From Auriscalpium vulgare (taxonomy: Eukaryota; Basidiomycota; Agaricomycetes; Russulales; Auriscalpiaceae), in the NCBI GenBank assembly GCA_019915015.1, contig JAHBBC010000004.1, positions 62,001 to 126,000 of the forward strand: a DNA stretch of 64,000 nucleotides. Direction: 5' to 3'. The position numbers and the translations under genes were made by a program. The notes beneath the pieces were generated by a model, which was not told where the DNA came from, did no database searches, and worked only from the letters and a program-made list of their open reading frames with translations. This document shows, in pieces, positions 10,636 through 21,568 of this stretch (within the stretch, counting starts at the first letter, position 1; each line of letters starts with the position of its first letter).

Positions 10636-11427
10636 ATGCCAAATTTGAAGGCTCTGGGTCACGCCATCGGCCACACGGGCCGCACTCCGCATCTCCCCGC
10701 GTACGATACGATACCGACGGGCACTGTACGGACCAGATTCAATCCCCGCACTACCTGACCATGTCTTGCACGCGCGGACTGTCAAGGCTCAAGCAATGTG
10801 AGTGTATAGGCTATCAATGTTTTCTCCAACATCGTAACATACCCCCGCAGTACTTCGGCGGATGCTATGTCTATCGGCAAGTACAGACGACGGACAAAGG
10901 CGCAACACGAACCATCTCAACGCTCACGTACGTGACGCCCACTCCTTCGCTTTATGATTCTTAACAGAAACGCAAGGGGGAAACCGGTGGGGCTCCCGAG
11001 ACAGGCAACTATGGCAATTGCGTGGAGGAGGCAACGGCCACGGCGGTGAGCCAGCGGCCTTAGTACGCATTACGAAGGCTTACCGCCCCCGCTATCAGAC
11101 ATGCGCTTCCTCCAGCCGCATCTCCACACCTACCCTCGAGACCGCGTCAGACTCGACGGCGTCCACTCACAGCTCGATGCCCTCCCTTATATCCGCCCCG
11201 CAACCTTCTACGTCAACAGAGGTGCGAACGACCGCAATGAATGGTAGCCACCCACCAAACTTACGAGATCGATCATACATCAGCGAGTAGATCACGAGCG
11301 CACTGATAACGGTGCACAGGACTTGGACACGCGGGCCGTCGGTCTCTATGGCATCATCCTGTTCATAACAGAATGGACCGTCTCTGCCCAAAGCCAGGCT
11401 AATACGCGGGGCCTAAGCGTAGGATAG
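10636..11427 (+). CDS. Unrecognised multi-exon gene, structure uncertain
   Basis: Several short segments look coding by codon use and fit introns, but I could not join all of them. A good central run is YRRRTKAQHEPSQRS joined to RDRQLWQLRGGGNGHG, then (after an intron about 11038-11096) MRFLQPHLHTYPRDRVRL and ATFYVNRGANDRNEW. A last candidate exon after 11311 encodes DLDTRAVGLYGIILFITE, possibly a membrane helix, and stops at 11427. The phase of the final junction does not match. No family is recognised. The start at 10636 (MPNLKALGHAIGHTGR) is a guess. Confidence 0.4.
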
Positions 11428-11603
11428 GGGGGGCGAGGTACTATACAATACGCACATGCGAAGAGCCCGCGTACTACAATTTAAATGCCGTGAACCCTAA
11501 GGAATACACTCACGTGACTGTCGTCGCATGACGGGGGCGTGAGACTGTAAGGGAATGTCAAGAGCACCCCCCGCTGACGTCTTTACCCATTGCAAGATAC
11601 GCC

Positions 11604-12528
11604 ATGGCAGGTGAGTACGCAGCAAATGATGTGCTCGATATGTCCTCACACGTTTCGTCAGACAGGGGTGGCTCGGTGTTAGGCGCTTCAGACTCTACTA
11701 GAAGGCCCCTGGCTCGAGCAAGACGCACTGCGCATGGACCGCCCATGGAGCAGGTGATCCCATTGCCCGTCCAGCAGGTATACCTGGAAGCAACAGGCAT
11801 ACATGAGCGGGAGGACAAGCTCATATGGCTAAGGGGAGGTCATATCGGCGTTGTAGATTCGAAGTCAGTGCCCGGTCAAAGCACACACCCTCCCGTTTAC
11901 AAATCCGCGTACCACAGCAGCAACCACAGGTACCGCACCGTTCATATGTTCGCGGGGAAATCGCAGCCTCAGAACGTCGACGACGAATGGTGAGCTTGCA
12001 TGCATCTCGGTACACCCCACAGACCGCTGACTCCGCCCAGGGTACGTCGACGAAGTCATAACGAACGCGGCGCTGACAACGCTAACGCAGTTCGATGAAC
12101 TGGCCTCCGTCGCGTTTGCGGCGCAAGACCATCAAGTGAATCGCGCAAACCCCACAAGGTCTCGACTGTGCATTCTAGACCAAGGGCGCACTGTACACAT
12201 CTCGCCCCCTCCCCGATACCTGCACATCGTCCGAGGCGAGAAATACCGGCTGCTACGCCATCTCGACGAAGACGAAAAGGACCTACCCATTAGGCGGTAC
12301 CCGTGCATCATTCGGGTCAAAGACTTTGAAAACGACACCGTCACATTCTGCTACGGTGAAGAGGGTAGTCCCGGCGATAGCACTGCGGAATACTGCCTCA
12401 GTCGCAGACCTGTTTTGTTTTGGTCACCTTCCCTCGGTCATTGCGTTTGGCGCCTCCAGTACCCACTGCTACCGATGCACGTAGACCACGTCGCTCTTCC
12501 TGTTACGGGGGATGCGATCATTACATAA
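11604..12528 (+). CDS. Unrecognised LIWL-GG-IG family gene (member 2)
   Basis: Exon 1 carries VQQVYLEATG then LIWLRGGHIGVVDSK, ending at a GTCAGT donor near 11862 in the same phase as the other two members. A downstream exon starting after 12040 encodes YVDEVITNAALTTLTQFDEL and continues to PPPRYLHIVRGEKYRLL, YPCIIRVKDFENDTVTF and HCVWRLQYPLLPM, stopping at 12528. The last three blocks align with the next gene (PPPLYLRLVRDAHYQLL, HPIIVRIVDF, WAWRMQFPLMPI). The phase between the middle and last exon does not close with canonical sites, so there is either a missed small exon or a frame error. Function unknown. Confidence 0.6.
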
Positions 12529-12588
12529 TTCAATTGCGCATGGCCGTCGCTCGCTCGCCAAGCGGTCTATTTTCACTAAGCAGCCACA

Positions 12589-13395
12589 ATGCCATCCGTA
12601 GCACAGCACCAGCCAGCAACCACTCCGGGCTCAGATATGCTGTCGACAGTACAAGGCGTCTATTGTCATGTTTTCGGAACACCGTCCCCGGGCAATGGGC
12701 TTATCTGGCTGTACGGAGGAAGCATCGGCGAGCTCGGAGACCAGTGAGTGTATACCGACGCCACGCGGGGACGTTTGCTTAATCGTCCGTGGTAGAGCGT
12801 CCGACAACGGGATCGTCGAGGCCGTAGGGCACGAGGCTCCGATAGCTTTGACGCTAGACCAGTACGTCACGAACCGCACCTACTCACAGGCCAGCGTAAC
12901 TGACCACATTCTAGGGTGAGCAATCCGCACCAAGCGAGCGCATGGCAAAGCTAACCTTTTCCGCTTATTTGATAGTATAAGGACCTCCGTGCAGTCATTA
13001 GCGTTGCAATGGACCACGATATCGGCACGGCGAGCCCCACCCAGATGGACCGCAGCAGAACGCGCGGGTACTCCTGCCCCCCACCACCTCTTTACCTCAG
13101 GCTCGTACGAGACGCCCACTACCAACTATTGTGCCCAGATCTTGATAACCATGGGTGCATTGATCTCCGCCCCCACCCTATTATTGTACGCATTGTTGAC
13201 TTCATAGCGGACCTCGTCCACGTAGAAGGCGTGTCCACCACTTATCACGACCACGTGCGCAGACGAGCGCTGATGGTGCGGACGGCGGATGGCGGCAGAT
13301 GGGCATGGCGTATGCAATTTCCACTTATGCCCATCGACTCGTCTAACATGCGTCAATCCAACATTGAATACGTAGTAGCTGTCGCACCGGTATAG
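12589..13395 (+). CDS. Unrecognised LIWL-GG-IG family gene (member 3)
   Basis: Three exons close in frame: 12589-12743, 12796-12915 and 13002-13395, giving about 222 residues. Order of conserved blocks: VQGVYCHVFG, LIWLYGGSIGELGDQ, then LDQYVTNRTYSQASV, then PPPLYLRLVRDAHYQLL, HPIIVRIVDFIADLVHV and RWAWRMQFPLMPI. It sits 60 bp behind its paralogue in the same orientation, a recent tandem duplicate by position though the proteins have diverged a lot. No known domain or catalytic motif is evident, and no signal peptide. Confidence 0.65.
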
Positions 13396-13593
13396 CCTAG
13401 CGCGCATGTACTACAACAAACTCCGTCTTTATCCATCCCCGCCATGATATCGAAGGACGAATTACACCCGGAAGTGACTCCTCGCACGATGCGCAGCACG
13501 CGCAGTGACGAACGGCTATCGGAGAACGTCCGACCGCCGATAGCGCCGAGACATCGCCACCGACGGTGTATGCTTGAGTAAGCACATGTGAAA

Positions 13594-14597
13594 ATGTCCG
13601 AGATAAAGAGCAAGCCCACGAACGCAGGCACCCGTCACAGCCCAGAGCCCCTGCACCTCAAGGACCGATGCTCCTCCTCGGTGAGTACCCATAGCTCCGT
13701 TTCGACGCATCGTGACATACGGGCGCAGGTCGTTGCAGCTTCTTCTGCATCTCATCTCGAGGCCATTGCGCAGACGACGAATACGGCAGGGGCGTTGACA
13801 GGACAGATACGAAGCGACCCTGGGACATACCGCAGTTGCTATTCGTACGAGGACCACCATTCACCAGTGCACGACTAAGTCCGCTACAGACATTGAACCC
13901 GGGCAACGCTTCTACGAACGCGTACGGTTCTAACATCCGCACCAAGGTAAGGTCATCGCAGGGTTCGCATAAAGGCCATTCAACCGTACGAGCACAGAGC
14001 AACGGCAGCCCCACGCGCCGTTATGGGTCGTCGTTCGGAGACGCCTGCACCGGCCGCGGATACGGTGCTGAGCTGCACCACGAGGTATGAGACCATCTCA
14101 TGATGTTAATGAGCCAGCACTGACAAACACCTTGACAGAGAAGCCTATGCACCCCGCCTGTAGTTGAGAACCAAGACGTGAAACATACCGGCGATGTGAG
14201 ATGGATCAACGCTATCTCTATACGACCCGCGTCTTACGGCACTATGGTCAGACCTCACCACGCGATTCATTACCCTCCCTTGAAACGGTACCGGACTCCA
14301 CCGAATGCTCAGGGCTGCCTGACGAAGAGGAACACAGCGCAGTGGGGCAGTCGGACGAAGAAGACCACGGTGCAGGCGATCACGCCGTATGTTCCCACTC
14401 GCCCACAATTGAATACACCGTCGAATCTAACATTTTTGCAGGTCATATCTTACAACGCCGTGTTGGTCACTTATGGATACGTAGAAACGAGCGAACCCAT
14501 AGAGCCTGCAAAAACGCCGGAGCACATTCGGGCCGAGCTTATACTACAAGGAATACGGATTGAGGAGGCCCACTACATGTGTACCTCGTACATCTAA
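13594..14597 (+). CDS. Unrecognised serine-rich/acidic multi-exon gene
   Basis: Exon 1 (13594-13680, MSEIKSKPTNAGTRHSPE) ends at a GTGAGT donor; exon 2 begins at 13729. Later candidate exons encode IEPGQRFYER and RRYGSSFGDACTGRGYGAE. The 3' end is firm: an acidic stretch (SGLPDEEEHSAVGQSDEE), a GTATGT donor at 14387, an acceptor at 14441, then VISYNAVLVTYGYVE and EHIRAELILQGIRIEEAHYM to the stop at 14597. The 3' two exons could also stand alone as a 113-residue protein starting at 14201. No family is recognised; the middle junctions are uncertain. Confidence 0.45.
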
Positions 14598-14729
14598 ATA
14601 CTATTGGGACCATTCGGACGACCGAAAAACGAGAGGCCCCAAACACCATGAGTCCCAGAAGTGCAAGGGCGGTAACCGTGTCGAGGGAGATGGGGTAGCA
14701 GGCTAAATTCGGCAGCTATAGCGCCGCAA

Positions 14730-16056
14730 TTGACCGGCCCGACCGCGAGTGATCCGGACGTACCCACCTTCAACACCCTCTCCCAACCACCACCTCCCTC
14801 GCATAGCCTCTCATCTCCCTGTTCACTCGAATTTAAAGCAATGACGTCACCAGTACCGCTTTCAGTACAGGCCCCCCCAAAAAAACGACAGAAGATCCGC
14901 CTTGACGCTGCCCTCATACAGGAGTTCGCGATCAAAGGCGCGGTATGGCAACCGGACGGTGACATCGTCATCCGCACGAGAGCACGCACCGAAACTTCTG
15001 ACTTCAAATTCGTACTTTACCGGGTGCACAAGATCGTCCTCGCGGTCCACTGCGGCACATTCGCGACACTGTTCGAAGGAGACCAGGCCACGTTCGAACG
15101 CGCGTCGGAACGCTACGAAGGAGTGCCGGTGATGGAGTTGGCAGATGGACCGAAGGAGGTTGAGAACTTCCTGGACGCGATGTACCATCCCAAGTACGCG
15201 TAACCGCCTCGTCTTCGCGTGGAAAATTCGCTAACTACACTGTGAAGACAACTCCGTGAGCACCTGCCGAACTATGGCCTCGACCTAATCTACGACAACC
15301 CCTTTCCCAAATTTCCTGTCGCCTACACCGGCATATTAGCCCTCGCGACTAAGTACGATGCAACGGACATACGAGAGCAGGTGGTTAACGCGCTCACTAT
15401 GATGTGGCCAAACATGCTGCGAGACTGGGACAAAGTGGAGTACGACAAGGGAATATTCCGACCCAAATACTATGAACCCGGTAAGCCGGACGAGCATTGA
15501 CGATATGTATATCACAAAACGCCGACACGCCTCGTCTTTAGGCAAATTCATCCGGCTGGCAATTGCACACGACATCCCTCACGTCCTTCCGGGACTGTTT
15601 TACGACCTCGCGCGTGCCACCGATGATTCATTGACCGACATGGGAGACGAAGAAGGCGCCGCGTACGAACGCGACCTCGGGCTCTTGACGAGTGACGAGT
15701 TGCAACGCGTCATCTTGGGCAAGATCAGGCTGCGGGACTTTATCTCGGCGAAAATCAAACGCATGGGTGCGGCCAGCAACGACGGGTGCGAATGCGATCC
15801 TGAAAACAGCGCCAGATGCGAACAGGTAGCGTGCACCTGGTGGAATAGCCGCATCGAAGACCCTGCCGTCCCGGACTGGCTCTCATCTCTCGAGCTGCCG
15901 ACAGATTGGGTACTCAGTGAATCGGGTATCAAGGATCTGTGCCGGGGTCGTGCAAGGGAGACGATCAGCCAAAACGGCCAACTCAGAGCCGATATATGGC
16001 ACGCACTTCCAGATATGTTCGGACTGGTGCGGAATGCAATTCGATCGTATCGCTAG
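14730..16056 (+). CDS. BTB/POZ domain protein
   Basis: Three exons join cleanly: 14730-15199, 15248-15480 and 15542-16056, with introns of 48 and 61 bp. A start at 14841 (MTSPVPLSVQAPPKKRQK) is equally possible. The BTB core is clear: DGDIVIRT, YRVHKIVLAVHCGTFATLF, then VPVMELADGPKEVENFLDA and the post-BTB part LALATKYDATDIREQVV. Exon 3 has LAIAHDIPHVLPGLFYDLA and a cysteine cluster (CECDPENSARCEQVAC) seen in many mushroom BTB proteins of this type. About 400 residues. These proteins are thought to be adaptors, often for cullin-3 ubiquitin ligases; the role here is unknown. Confidence 0.85.
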
Positions 16057-16552
16057 CTCACTGACGAAAAGTCCGCTGCTTAGCCTTCATGGCCAGCCAG
16101 GGAAGAAGGCGCGGGGCAAGGCAAAGGGGCGCATTGGGGGCAGATCGCAGCCGCATGGCTTTAAAGTATAGTAACGCGCGGCGAGGGCTGTATCATAACC
16201 ACACGACCGCTGGTAACATGTACAAGATCATATATATAACGCGCAGGCGTGAAATACAAGAGGACGACCTCGGTCTCCTCGAGATTGTCGGGGTGACGGG
16301 TTTTGATGCCACCGGTCTACGGAATTCGGGAGCAGGAAAATCCGGAGGACGAGCGAGCCGGCGACGCTGACGAGCATCGTCGCGGTGTTGACGATGGTTA
16401 TGGGGTTGAAGACGTCTACCGAACGGTCAGCGTGAGCGCGCGGCGCGCGGCTGATAGGTACGTACTCGCCATGTCACGGACGATGGTAAGAGCAGCGCAG
16501 AGAGGAACACCCCGCCGCTGCACCGCACTGACACCTGTGCAGCCCCGGGGGT
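16057..16552. other. No gene seen
   Basis: This is the spacer between the BTB gene and the GC-rich minisatellite. I see no coding exon or recognisable site. The sequence becomes steadily richer in G+C toward the repeat. Confidence 0.4.
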
Positions 16553-17465
16553 GCTGCGGGCGCGCTGGGAGGGTGTGGCAGCGGCGGCGGGCGAGCTGGA
16601 GCGGTGCGGGCGAGCTGGAGCGGCGTGGGCGTTGCTAGGGCGACGGCGCGCACGCTGGGGGGACAGTGGTGCAGCAGCGGGCGCGCTGGGGGGCCGGTGG
16701 TGCAGCAGCGCACGCGCTGGGAGGGTGCGGAGGGTGTGGCAGCAGCCGCGGGCGAGCTGGAGCGGCGCGGGCGAGCTTGGGCGTCGTGGGCGTTGCTAGG
16801 GCGACGGCGCGCACGCTAGGGTGACGGTGGTACAGCAGCGGGCACGCTGGGAGGTTGCGGAGGGTGTGGCAGCGGCGGCGGGCGAGCTGGAGCGGTGCGG
16901 GCGAGCTGGAGCGGCGTGGGCGTTGCTAGGGCGACGGCGCGCACGCCGGGGGGACAGTGGTGCAGCAGCGGGCGCGCTGGGGGGCCGGTGGTGCAGCAGC
17001 GCACGCGCTGGGAGGGTGCGGAGGGTGTGGCAGCAGCCACGGGCGAGCTGGAGCGGCGCGGGCGAGCTTGGGCGGCGTGGGCGTTGCTAGGGCGACGGCG
17101 CGCACGCTAGGGTGACGGTGGTACAGCAGCGGGCACGCTGGGAAGTTGCGGAGGGTGTGGCAGCGGCGGCGGGCGAGCTGGAGCGGTGCGGGCGAGCTGG
17201 AGCGGCGTGGGCGTTGCTAGGGCGACGGCGCGCACGCTGGGGGGACAGTGGTGCAGCAGCGGGCGCGCTGAGGGGCCGGTGGTGCAGCAGCGCACGCGCT
17301 GGGAGGGTGCGGAGGGTGTGGCAGCAGCGGCGGGCGAGCTGGAGCGGTGCGGGCGAGCTTGGGCGGCGTGGGCGTTGCTAGGGCGACGGCGCACACGCTG
17401 GGGGGACGGTGGTGCAGCAGCGGGCGCGCTGGGAGGTTGCGGAGGGTGTGGCAGCGGGGCGGATG
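16553..17465. repeat. 291-bp GC-rich minisatellite with internal sub-repeats
   Basis: The same segment (gcgggcgagctggagcggcg...) begins at about 16604, 16895 and 17186, a period of 291 bp, with a partial fourth unit to about 17465. Each unit is itself built from related half-units (gctagggcgacggcgc occurs twice per unit). Because 291 is a multiple of three, long open frames arise on both strands by composition alone. I treat these as artefacts, not genes. Confidence 0.92.
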
Positions 17466-17589
17466 CAGCTGTAGCACGAGCCGGGCGCGGTCGCGTGGTG
17501 GGCAGCGTGCCGATTGTGCCCTGCAGTGAAGACGACGAAGATGAACCGGTCGAGGACACGGAGCACGTCATGGTCGAGGCCACGTACCA

Positions 17590-18000
17590 CACGTCTGCCA
17601 GTTGATCGCGACGAGCTGCGCGCCTGCGCTCCAATACCGATGCGGCTCGTAGTTTGTGGACGCAAGCCTTGTGCCCTTCGGGTAGACGCGTACGAGGTGC
17701 GTGCGGTTGTGCTTGATGAGGTCGAGTAGCACACCGCTCTGCTTGTACATATTGTTCGCGGCACTTGACGCCGATGTACACCAGCAGCGCCGCGAGCGCG
17801 AGCGACATGCAGACCTTCGGCGCTTTGGCGGCCGGGGCGGGCGACGTCGAGGGCGAGCGCCGCCGCAACACGTTCTTTGCTTTGCGTAGCTCCTCCTTGA
17901 ACTCGAACTGGAGTTCCTGCTCGATTTCTTTGGGACGCCGGACGGTCCATGTCCTGGATGTCCTCTGGACGGAAGGGGGCTGGTCACAGAGCTCGGGGGA
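17590..18000 (-). pseudogene. Phosphoinositide phospholipase C fragment (Y-domain remnant)
   Basis: On the minus strand MSLALAALLVYIGVKC (about 17812-17765) is followed, in a shifted frame, by NNMYKQSGVLLDLIKHNR, then HLVRVYPKGTRLASTNYEP and HRYWSAGAQLVAINWQT, ending at 17592. These are hallmark segments of the eukaryotic PI-PLC Y domain (RVYPKG, SxNYxP, GAQLVAxNWQT). The loop normally lying between VGVKCRG and the LIKHNR block is mostly missing, the frame changes at that point, and the sequence stops at WQT, before the rest of the catalytic and C2 regions. It is a 5'- and 3'-truncated relic next to the minisatellite; an upstream EFKEELRKAKNVLRR stretch may belong to it. Confidence 0.75.
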
Positions 18001-18184
18001 GATGAGGTGAGACAGGTAGTAAATGCGATGACGCGCAAGCAGAGACAAATCACGTGTCGTACACCGCATATGTAGCACCGGCGCCTCTCACTTCCCCGCG
18101 CTGTGATCGCCGCACCTCGTCACACACCGTCTTCCACCCGCTCTCTACCACCCGCTCCAATCGTACACTAGGACGCACCCAACA

Positions 18185-18579
18185 ATGTCTCCAACCGGAA
18201 AGCAGGGGAACACGCAGGAGGGGGCGCGCACTCACGTACGTCCGATCACATGCACGGCTTTCTTTTGATAACCGGCAAGCAGGGCGGACATACCCGAGCT
18301 AGTACGGTCCCCACGAACATCGCCCCGGAGTTCACCGACTCCGCCGAAGTCCGCTCCCTGATGCGCAAGATAGACGAGATGACGAGGAGGATCGACGACA
18401 TGAACCGTCCAGCGTCCACGAACACCGCGCCTGCGTTCAGCGAATCGCCCGAATTCCGGTGCATGATGCTCATACTGGCGGATATCAAGACAAAGGTGGA
18501 CAACATGGAGCGGATAGTACTTGGCCTACAGGACGCCGTTGAGAGCAAGGATAAAGACGAGGCGGAGGAGCGGGATTAA
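18185..18579 (+). CDS. Small coiled-coil protein with duplicated 33-residue repeat
   Basis: Two exons, 18185-18235 and 18283-18579, join in phase 0 over a 47-bp GTACGT...AG intron, giving 115 residues. The protein holds two imperfect tandem repeats: NIAPEFTDSAEVRSLMRKID with EMTRRIDDMNR, and NTAPAFSESPEFRCMMLILA with DIKTKVDNMER. The helical heptad pattern and acidic tail (ESKDKDEAEERD) suggest a coiled coil. No family is recognised. The intact frame across the intron supports a real gene. Confidence 0.6.
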
Positions 18580-18659
18580 GGACAACGGAGCAAGGTGGAA
18601 GTATGTTAGCATGCACCCTGCATAGGCCGCTAGCTGAACAAGTTAACAGGTGGTTGATA

Positions 18660-18974
18660 TTCGCGCGATCAAGAAATAGGGTCTACATTCTGGTGTACAA
18701 ATACGTCCAGGCGGGTGGGACAGCCAGGGGCTACGATCTCATGTACAAATGCGACCAGGTTACTGTATAGAACTTCAGATATTGTGTACAAGCGCCACGG
18801 AGTAGCAGAAGCGGGCGCGACAACTCGAAACGGATGTCGGGAAAGTCCGAAAGACAACGGCAATCAAACCGGGGATCAAACCGGCACCCGGCGACCATGA
18901 CCGAATAGATGCAGGCACAACCTCGAAAAACCCCCTAGTAAACGATTCAACTTCGTAAACTCAGGGAATCGTAA
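18660..18974 (+). mobile_element. SINE-like element sharing the 7-kb SINE tail
   Basis: No coding potential. The 3' end, aaacgattcaacttcgtaaa then ctcagggaatcgtaa, repeats the ACGATTC...GAATCGT tail of the SINEs at 6.9-7.8 kb with a longer loop. The 5' part repeats tgtacaaat(a/g)cg(t/a)ccagg twice and shows no clear A or B box, so it may be a different SINE using the same tail, or a decayed copy. It ends exactly where homology to the F-box gene begins. Confidence 0.5.
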
Positions 18975-19320
18975 CCTTCTCATCCCGTGCTCAAGACGTC
19001 CCTCTTACAATTACCTTCCGCACGAACTCAATGATAAACTTGGACTATCTCATGCCTCTGGATTACTGGCACTGCCGGTGGGATTTCATTGACTACCTGG
19101 ACCGTGCGCGCCGACTCGACCTTGACCTGTATACCACCGACTTTTTGATCCCCAGCCTCTGCCGCGCCGCACCGCACCTCCATACACTTAACATCTGCTT
19201 CACGGATCGGACATACGGGTGGAGAGCACCGGCCGCGCCTCCAACCACCCCGGAACTCCCGTACGACTTGCTCGGCGGACCCGAAGGCGCGCCGCGCTGC
19301 GCCACCTGCCCCCGCTCACG
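18975..19320 (+). pseudogene. Truncated copy of the F-box gene at 33.2 kb
   Basis: Bases from 18975 match the F-box gene from about 33482: LMPLDYWHCRWDFI, YLDRARRLDLDLY, APHLHTLNICFT and TPELPYDLLGGPEGAP all recur. The copy lacks the 5' third with the F-box. It has lost bases (EQ missing in the DFIEQYLDR region) and a single base where the parent reads gcgccggcgctgcg, which shifts the frame, after which homology ends near 19312. Confidence 0.88.
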
Positions 19321-20063
19321 TCGCACCCACCGACCGCATCAACGAGGCGTGGTGTTTGGAAGTTGTATCCGGCGGCGGTGACTACTTTGCTCTCGCCGTA
19401 CTACCGCCGACTGGCGTAGTTCCCTTCTTGAGGCGACCCGCGCCTGCGCCTGCACCCGCTTTGTTCGGAGGATCTGCCGCACGTCGGTGGCGCCGTGTGC
19501 GTACTGACCGTCATCCTGCCTTCTACGAAGGTCGACCACCGGGGCACTGAGCATGTCGCACATGTCACGGACTCGATTTGTGTCGGCACTAGGGATTTTC
19601 AATGGTAGACTTTTGGCACGTTTCAAAGCGAAATACACGGTGTTGATACATTGCAAATTAGTTATATATAGTGCAAGAGCTTCGCCGTAGGTGCCCCAGT
19701 CCGCCTGATTTCGAATGGTGCGAGGATCGGCACACTAGTGTGCAGCTGCTGCGGAGAGCGCTCGGCTCCATGTCCTCGAGTCCGCCCATGTATATCTCCA
19801 TAAAACTGCTACGTCTATCCTACATCCCGGCGCTCTCGACATAGCTCAAACATAGCTGTCAGTCGGTTTGATCCAATCGGCATCTTTTCCCAAGTCGTCA
19901 TCTTTCCCCAAGTCGACGCTTATAGGAACCACGGGGACGGGATTGAGGCTACCCGAGTGACCTGGCCGTCCAACGACGATGCGTGTGTTATCCGTCGCTT
20001 CGTACGGCCTTGCAATCGGACAAGACCGTCAGTGAATCAAACAACGTCCAGGGAACTATCGTC
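19321..20063. other. No gene seen
   Basis: This stretch follows the F-box relic and precedes the 3' end of the minus-strand multi-TM gene. I see no exon, and no repeat with an obvious partner elsewhere in the window. Confidence 0.35.
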
Positions 20064-21568
20064 TCACAAGAAGTCCGTGCGCGGCTGATAATCCGCCAGC
20101 ACGCGATACATTCTGGTTGCGCCTATGGATAGCGTGACCACTGGGATGGAGATACATCAGTGGGTCACCGAAAGACCTGACTCTGGGAAGTAAGAACTCA
20201 CGCGTGACAATTTCGAACATCTAAATCAATTTATATGCCGAGCCTGAGTATCATGCGTTCTTGAAAAGAGGTAAGAAGCGCACCACCACCCATGGCTCTG
20301 TCAGAACGACACAGTCAGATTACAACTCCCAAGGATAATGCGGCATACGCACCATTGAGATTCAGGACGATGAGCACCTGGGACAATGAGACTCAGACGC
20401 CGGCATACCAGAGCACTCGCAATGAAGCCATGAACAACGCACCAGTGTCGGCACTTCGACTGCAGCCGCGAGACCAAGCCATATGATGCCCTGAAGTTAC
20501 CCTATGAGTACGAATGCCCACAGTGCGCGCAATCAGACACACGCACCTGATGCCACAGCAGGTTCCACAGCCCACCGAAGCCCCGCAGCGTTTTGGGCAT
20601 CTCCGTGCTGTGCCTCAAGATACCGACCAGCATAATTGCGAGGAGACCCAAATCGGAAACGATGAGGCTGACGTTGCTGGGTATGGACCGTACGGAGTCG
20701 ACAGGGGAGCATTCACCTAGTTGCGGCACATACACCGAGCGCATCTGACGTGACCAAATCATCAGCGAGTGTACTAACGGCGGTGGCGGCAAGGAGTCAC
20801 ATACAATGACAATATCTGGATACATGGTTTGTGAGAATCGATTGTGTGAAGAGCAAAGAAGAGCAGCGTACACCGGATATTAAGCGCGATGCTTATGGCC
20901 CACAAGCCAGATGATACCACCACAACTACCAATTGCCGCTGCCATACAGCGAAGCTACAACACGCATGAATATCACCGCCGCGAGGTCCCAAATTGAGCG
21001 CTCACACGCGGAGCAATATGAGAGATGAGGCAAGGCCGAGGCTGAGATAACCCAGGATCTGAAATGCCGCGTGCATATTGTTGTGCAGTTGTCTCTGGAG
21101 GCGAGAGGGTTTCGGACGCACGTAGATCGAGACGTCCCACGCCTGCAGAGATCACATTTATTTGCAGAAAAAGAAAACATGCATTTACAAAGAGGACGAA
21201 CCGTACAATTGTCGAGCCCTACGACGTCCTTGGTTATGATCAACATAATCAAGGCGGCGGCCATGGTGACCCGACAGCCCACATAAACCCAATATGTCGG
21301 CAGGCAGCGGCGGCGTCCACGCATGACATCAATATCGTAGTCACACGTCGTGGCAATTTCCCACCTTCAGAGGTAGCAATGCAGAGCAGCGTAGTTAGCG
21401 TTAGCTACTCGACAGGACAAGCGACTCACAAGACGAGGCCCAGCAAGACATGGGAAAGCCGCACGAAGGCCCCTGGACAGGGAAGACGTGAGCCAGAAGA
21501 GCGTCAGAAGGTTGCGTGCCTTGCGTACGCTCCGTGGCTAGAACAACGCTGGGGTCTTTCCAGTTCAT
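20064..21568 (-). CDS. Multi-TM membrane protein, WExxTT-RGR family, copy 1 (intact-looking)
   Basis: Read on the minus strand from ATG at 21568 (MNWKDPSVVLATE) through small exons: AFVRLSHVLLGL; WEIATTCDYDIDVMRGRRR then YWVYVGCRVTMAAALIMLI; GYLSLGLASSLILLRV; FAVWQRQLVVVVVSSGLW; SLIVSDLGLLAIMLVGIL with GFGGLWNLLWHQ; GIIWLGLAAAVEVPTL; VLIVLNLN; and VVTLSIGATRMYRVLADYQP, stopping at 20064. The order matches a large uncharacterised basidiomycete membrane protein family with about seven predicted helices. Every exon I checked ends at a GT donor with no internal stop. The substrate or signal is unknown. It is the best-preserved of six copies in this window along with the one at 52 kb. Confidence 0.7.

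Noticed and set aside
16553..17470. Long open frames on both strands over the GC minisatellite
   Set aside because: They arise because the 291-bp unit is divisible by three and rich in G+C; frames are open on both strands and have no domain.
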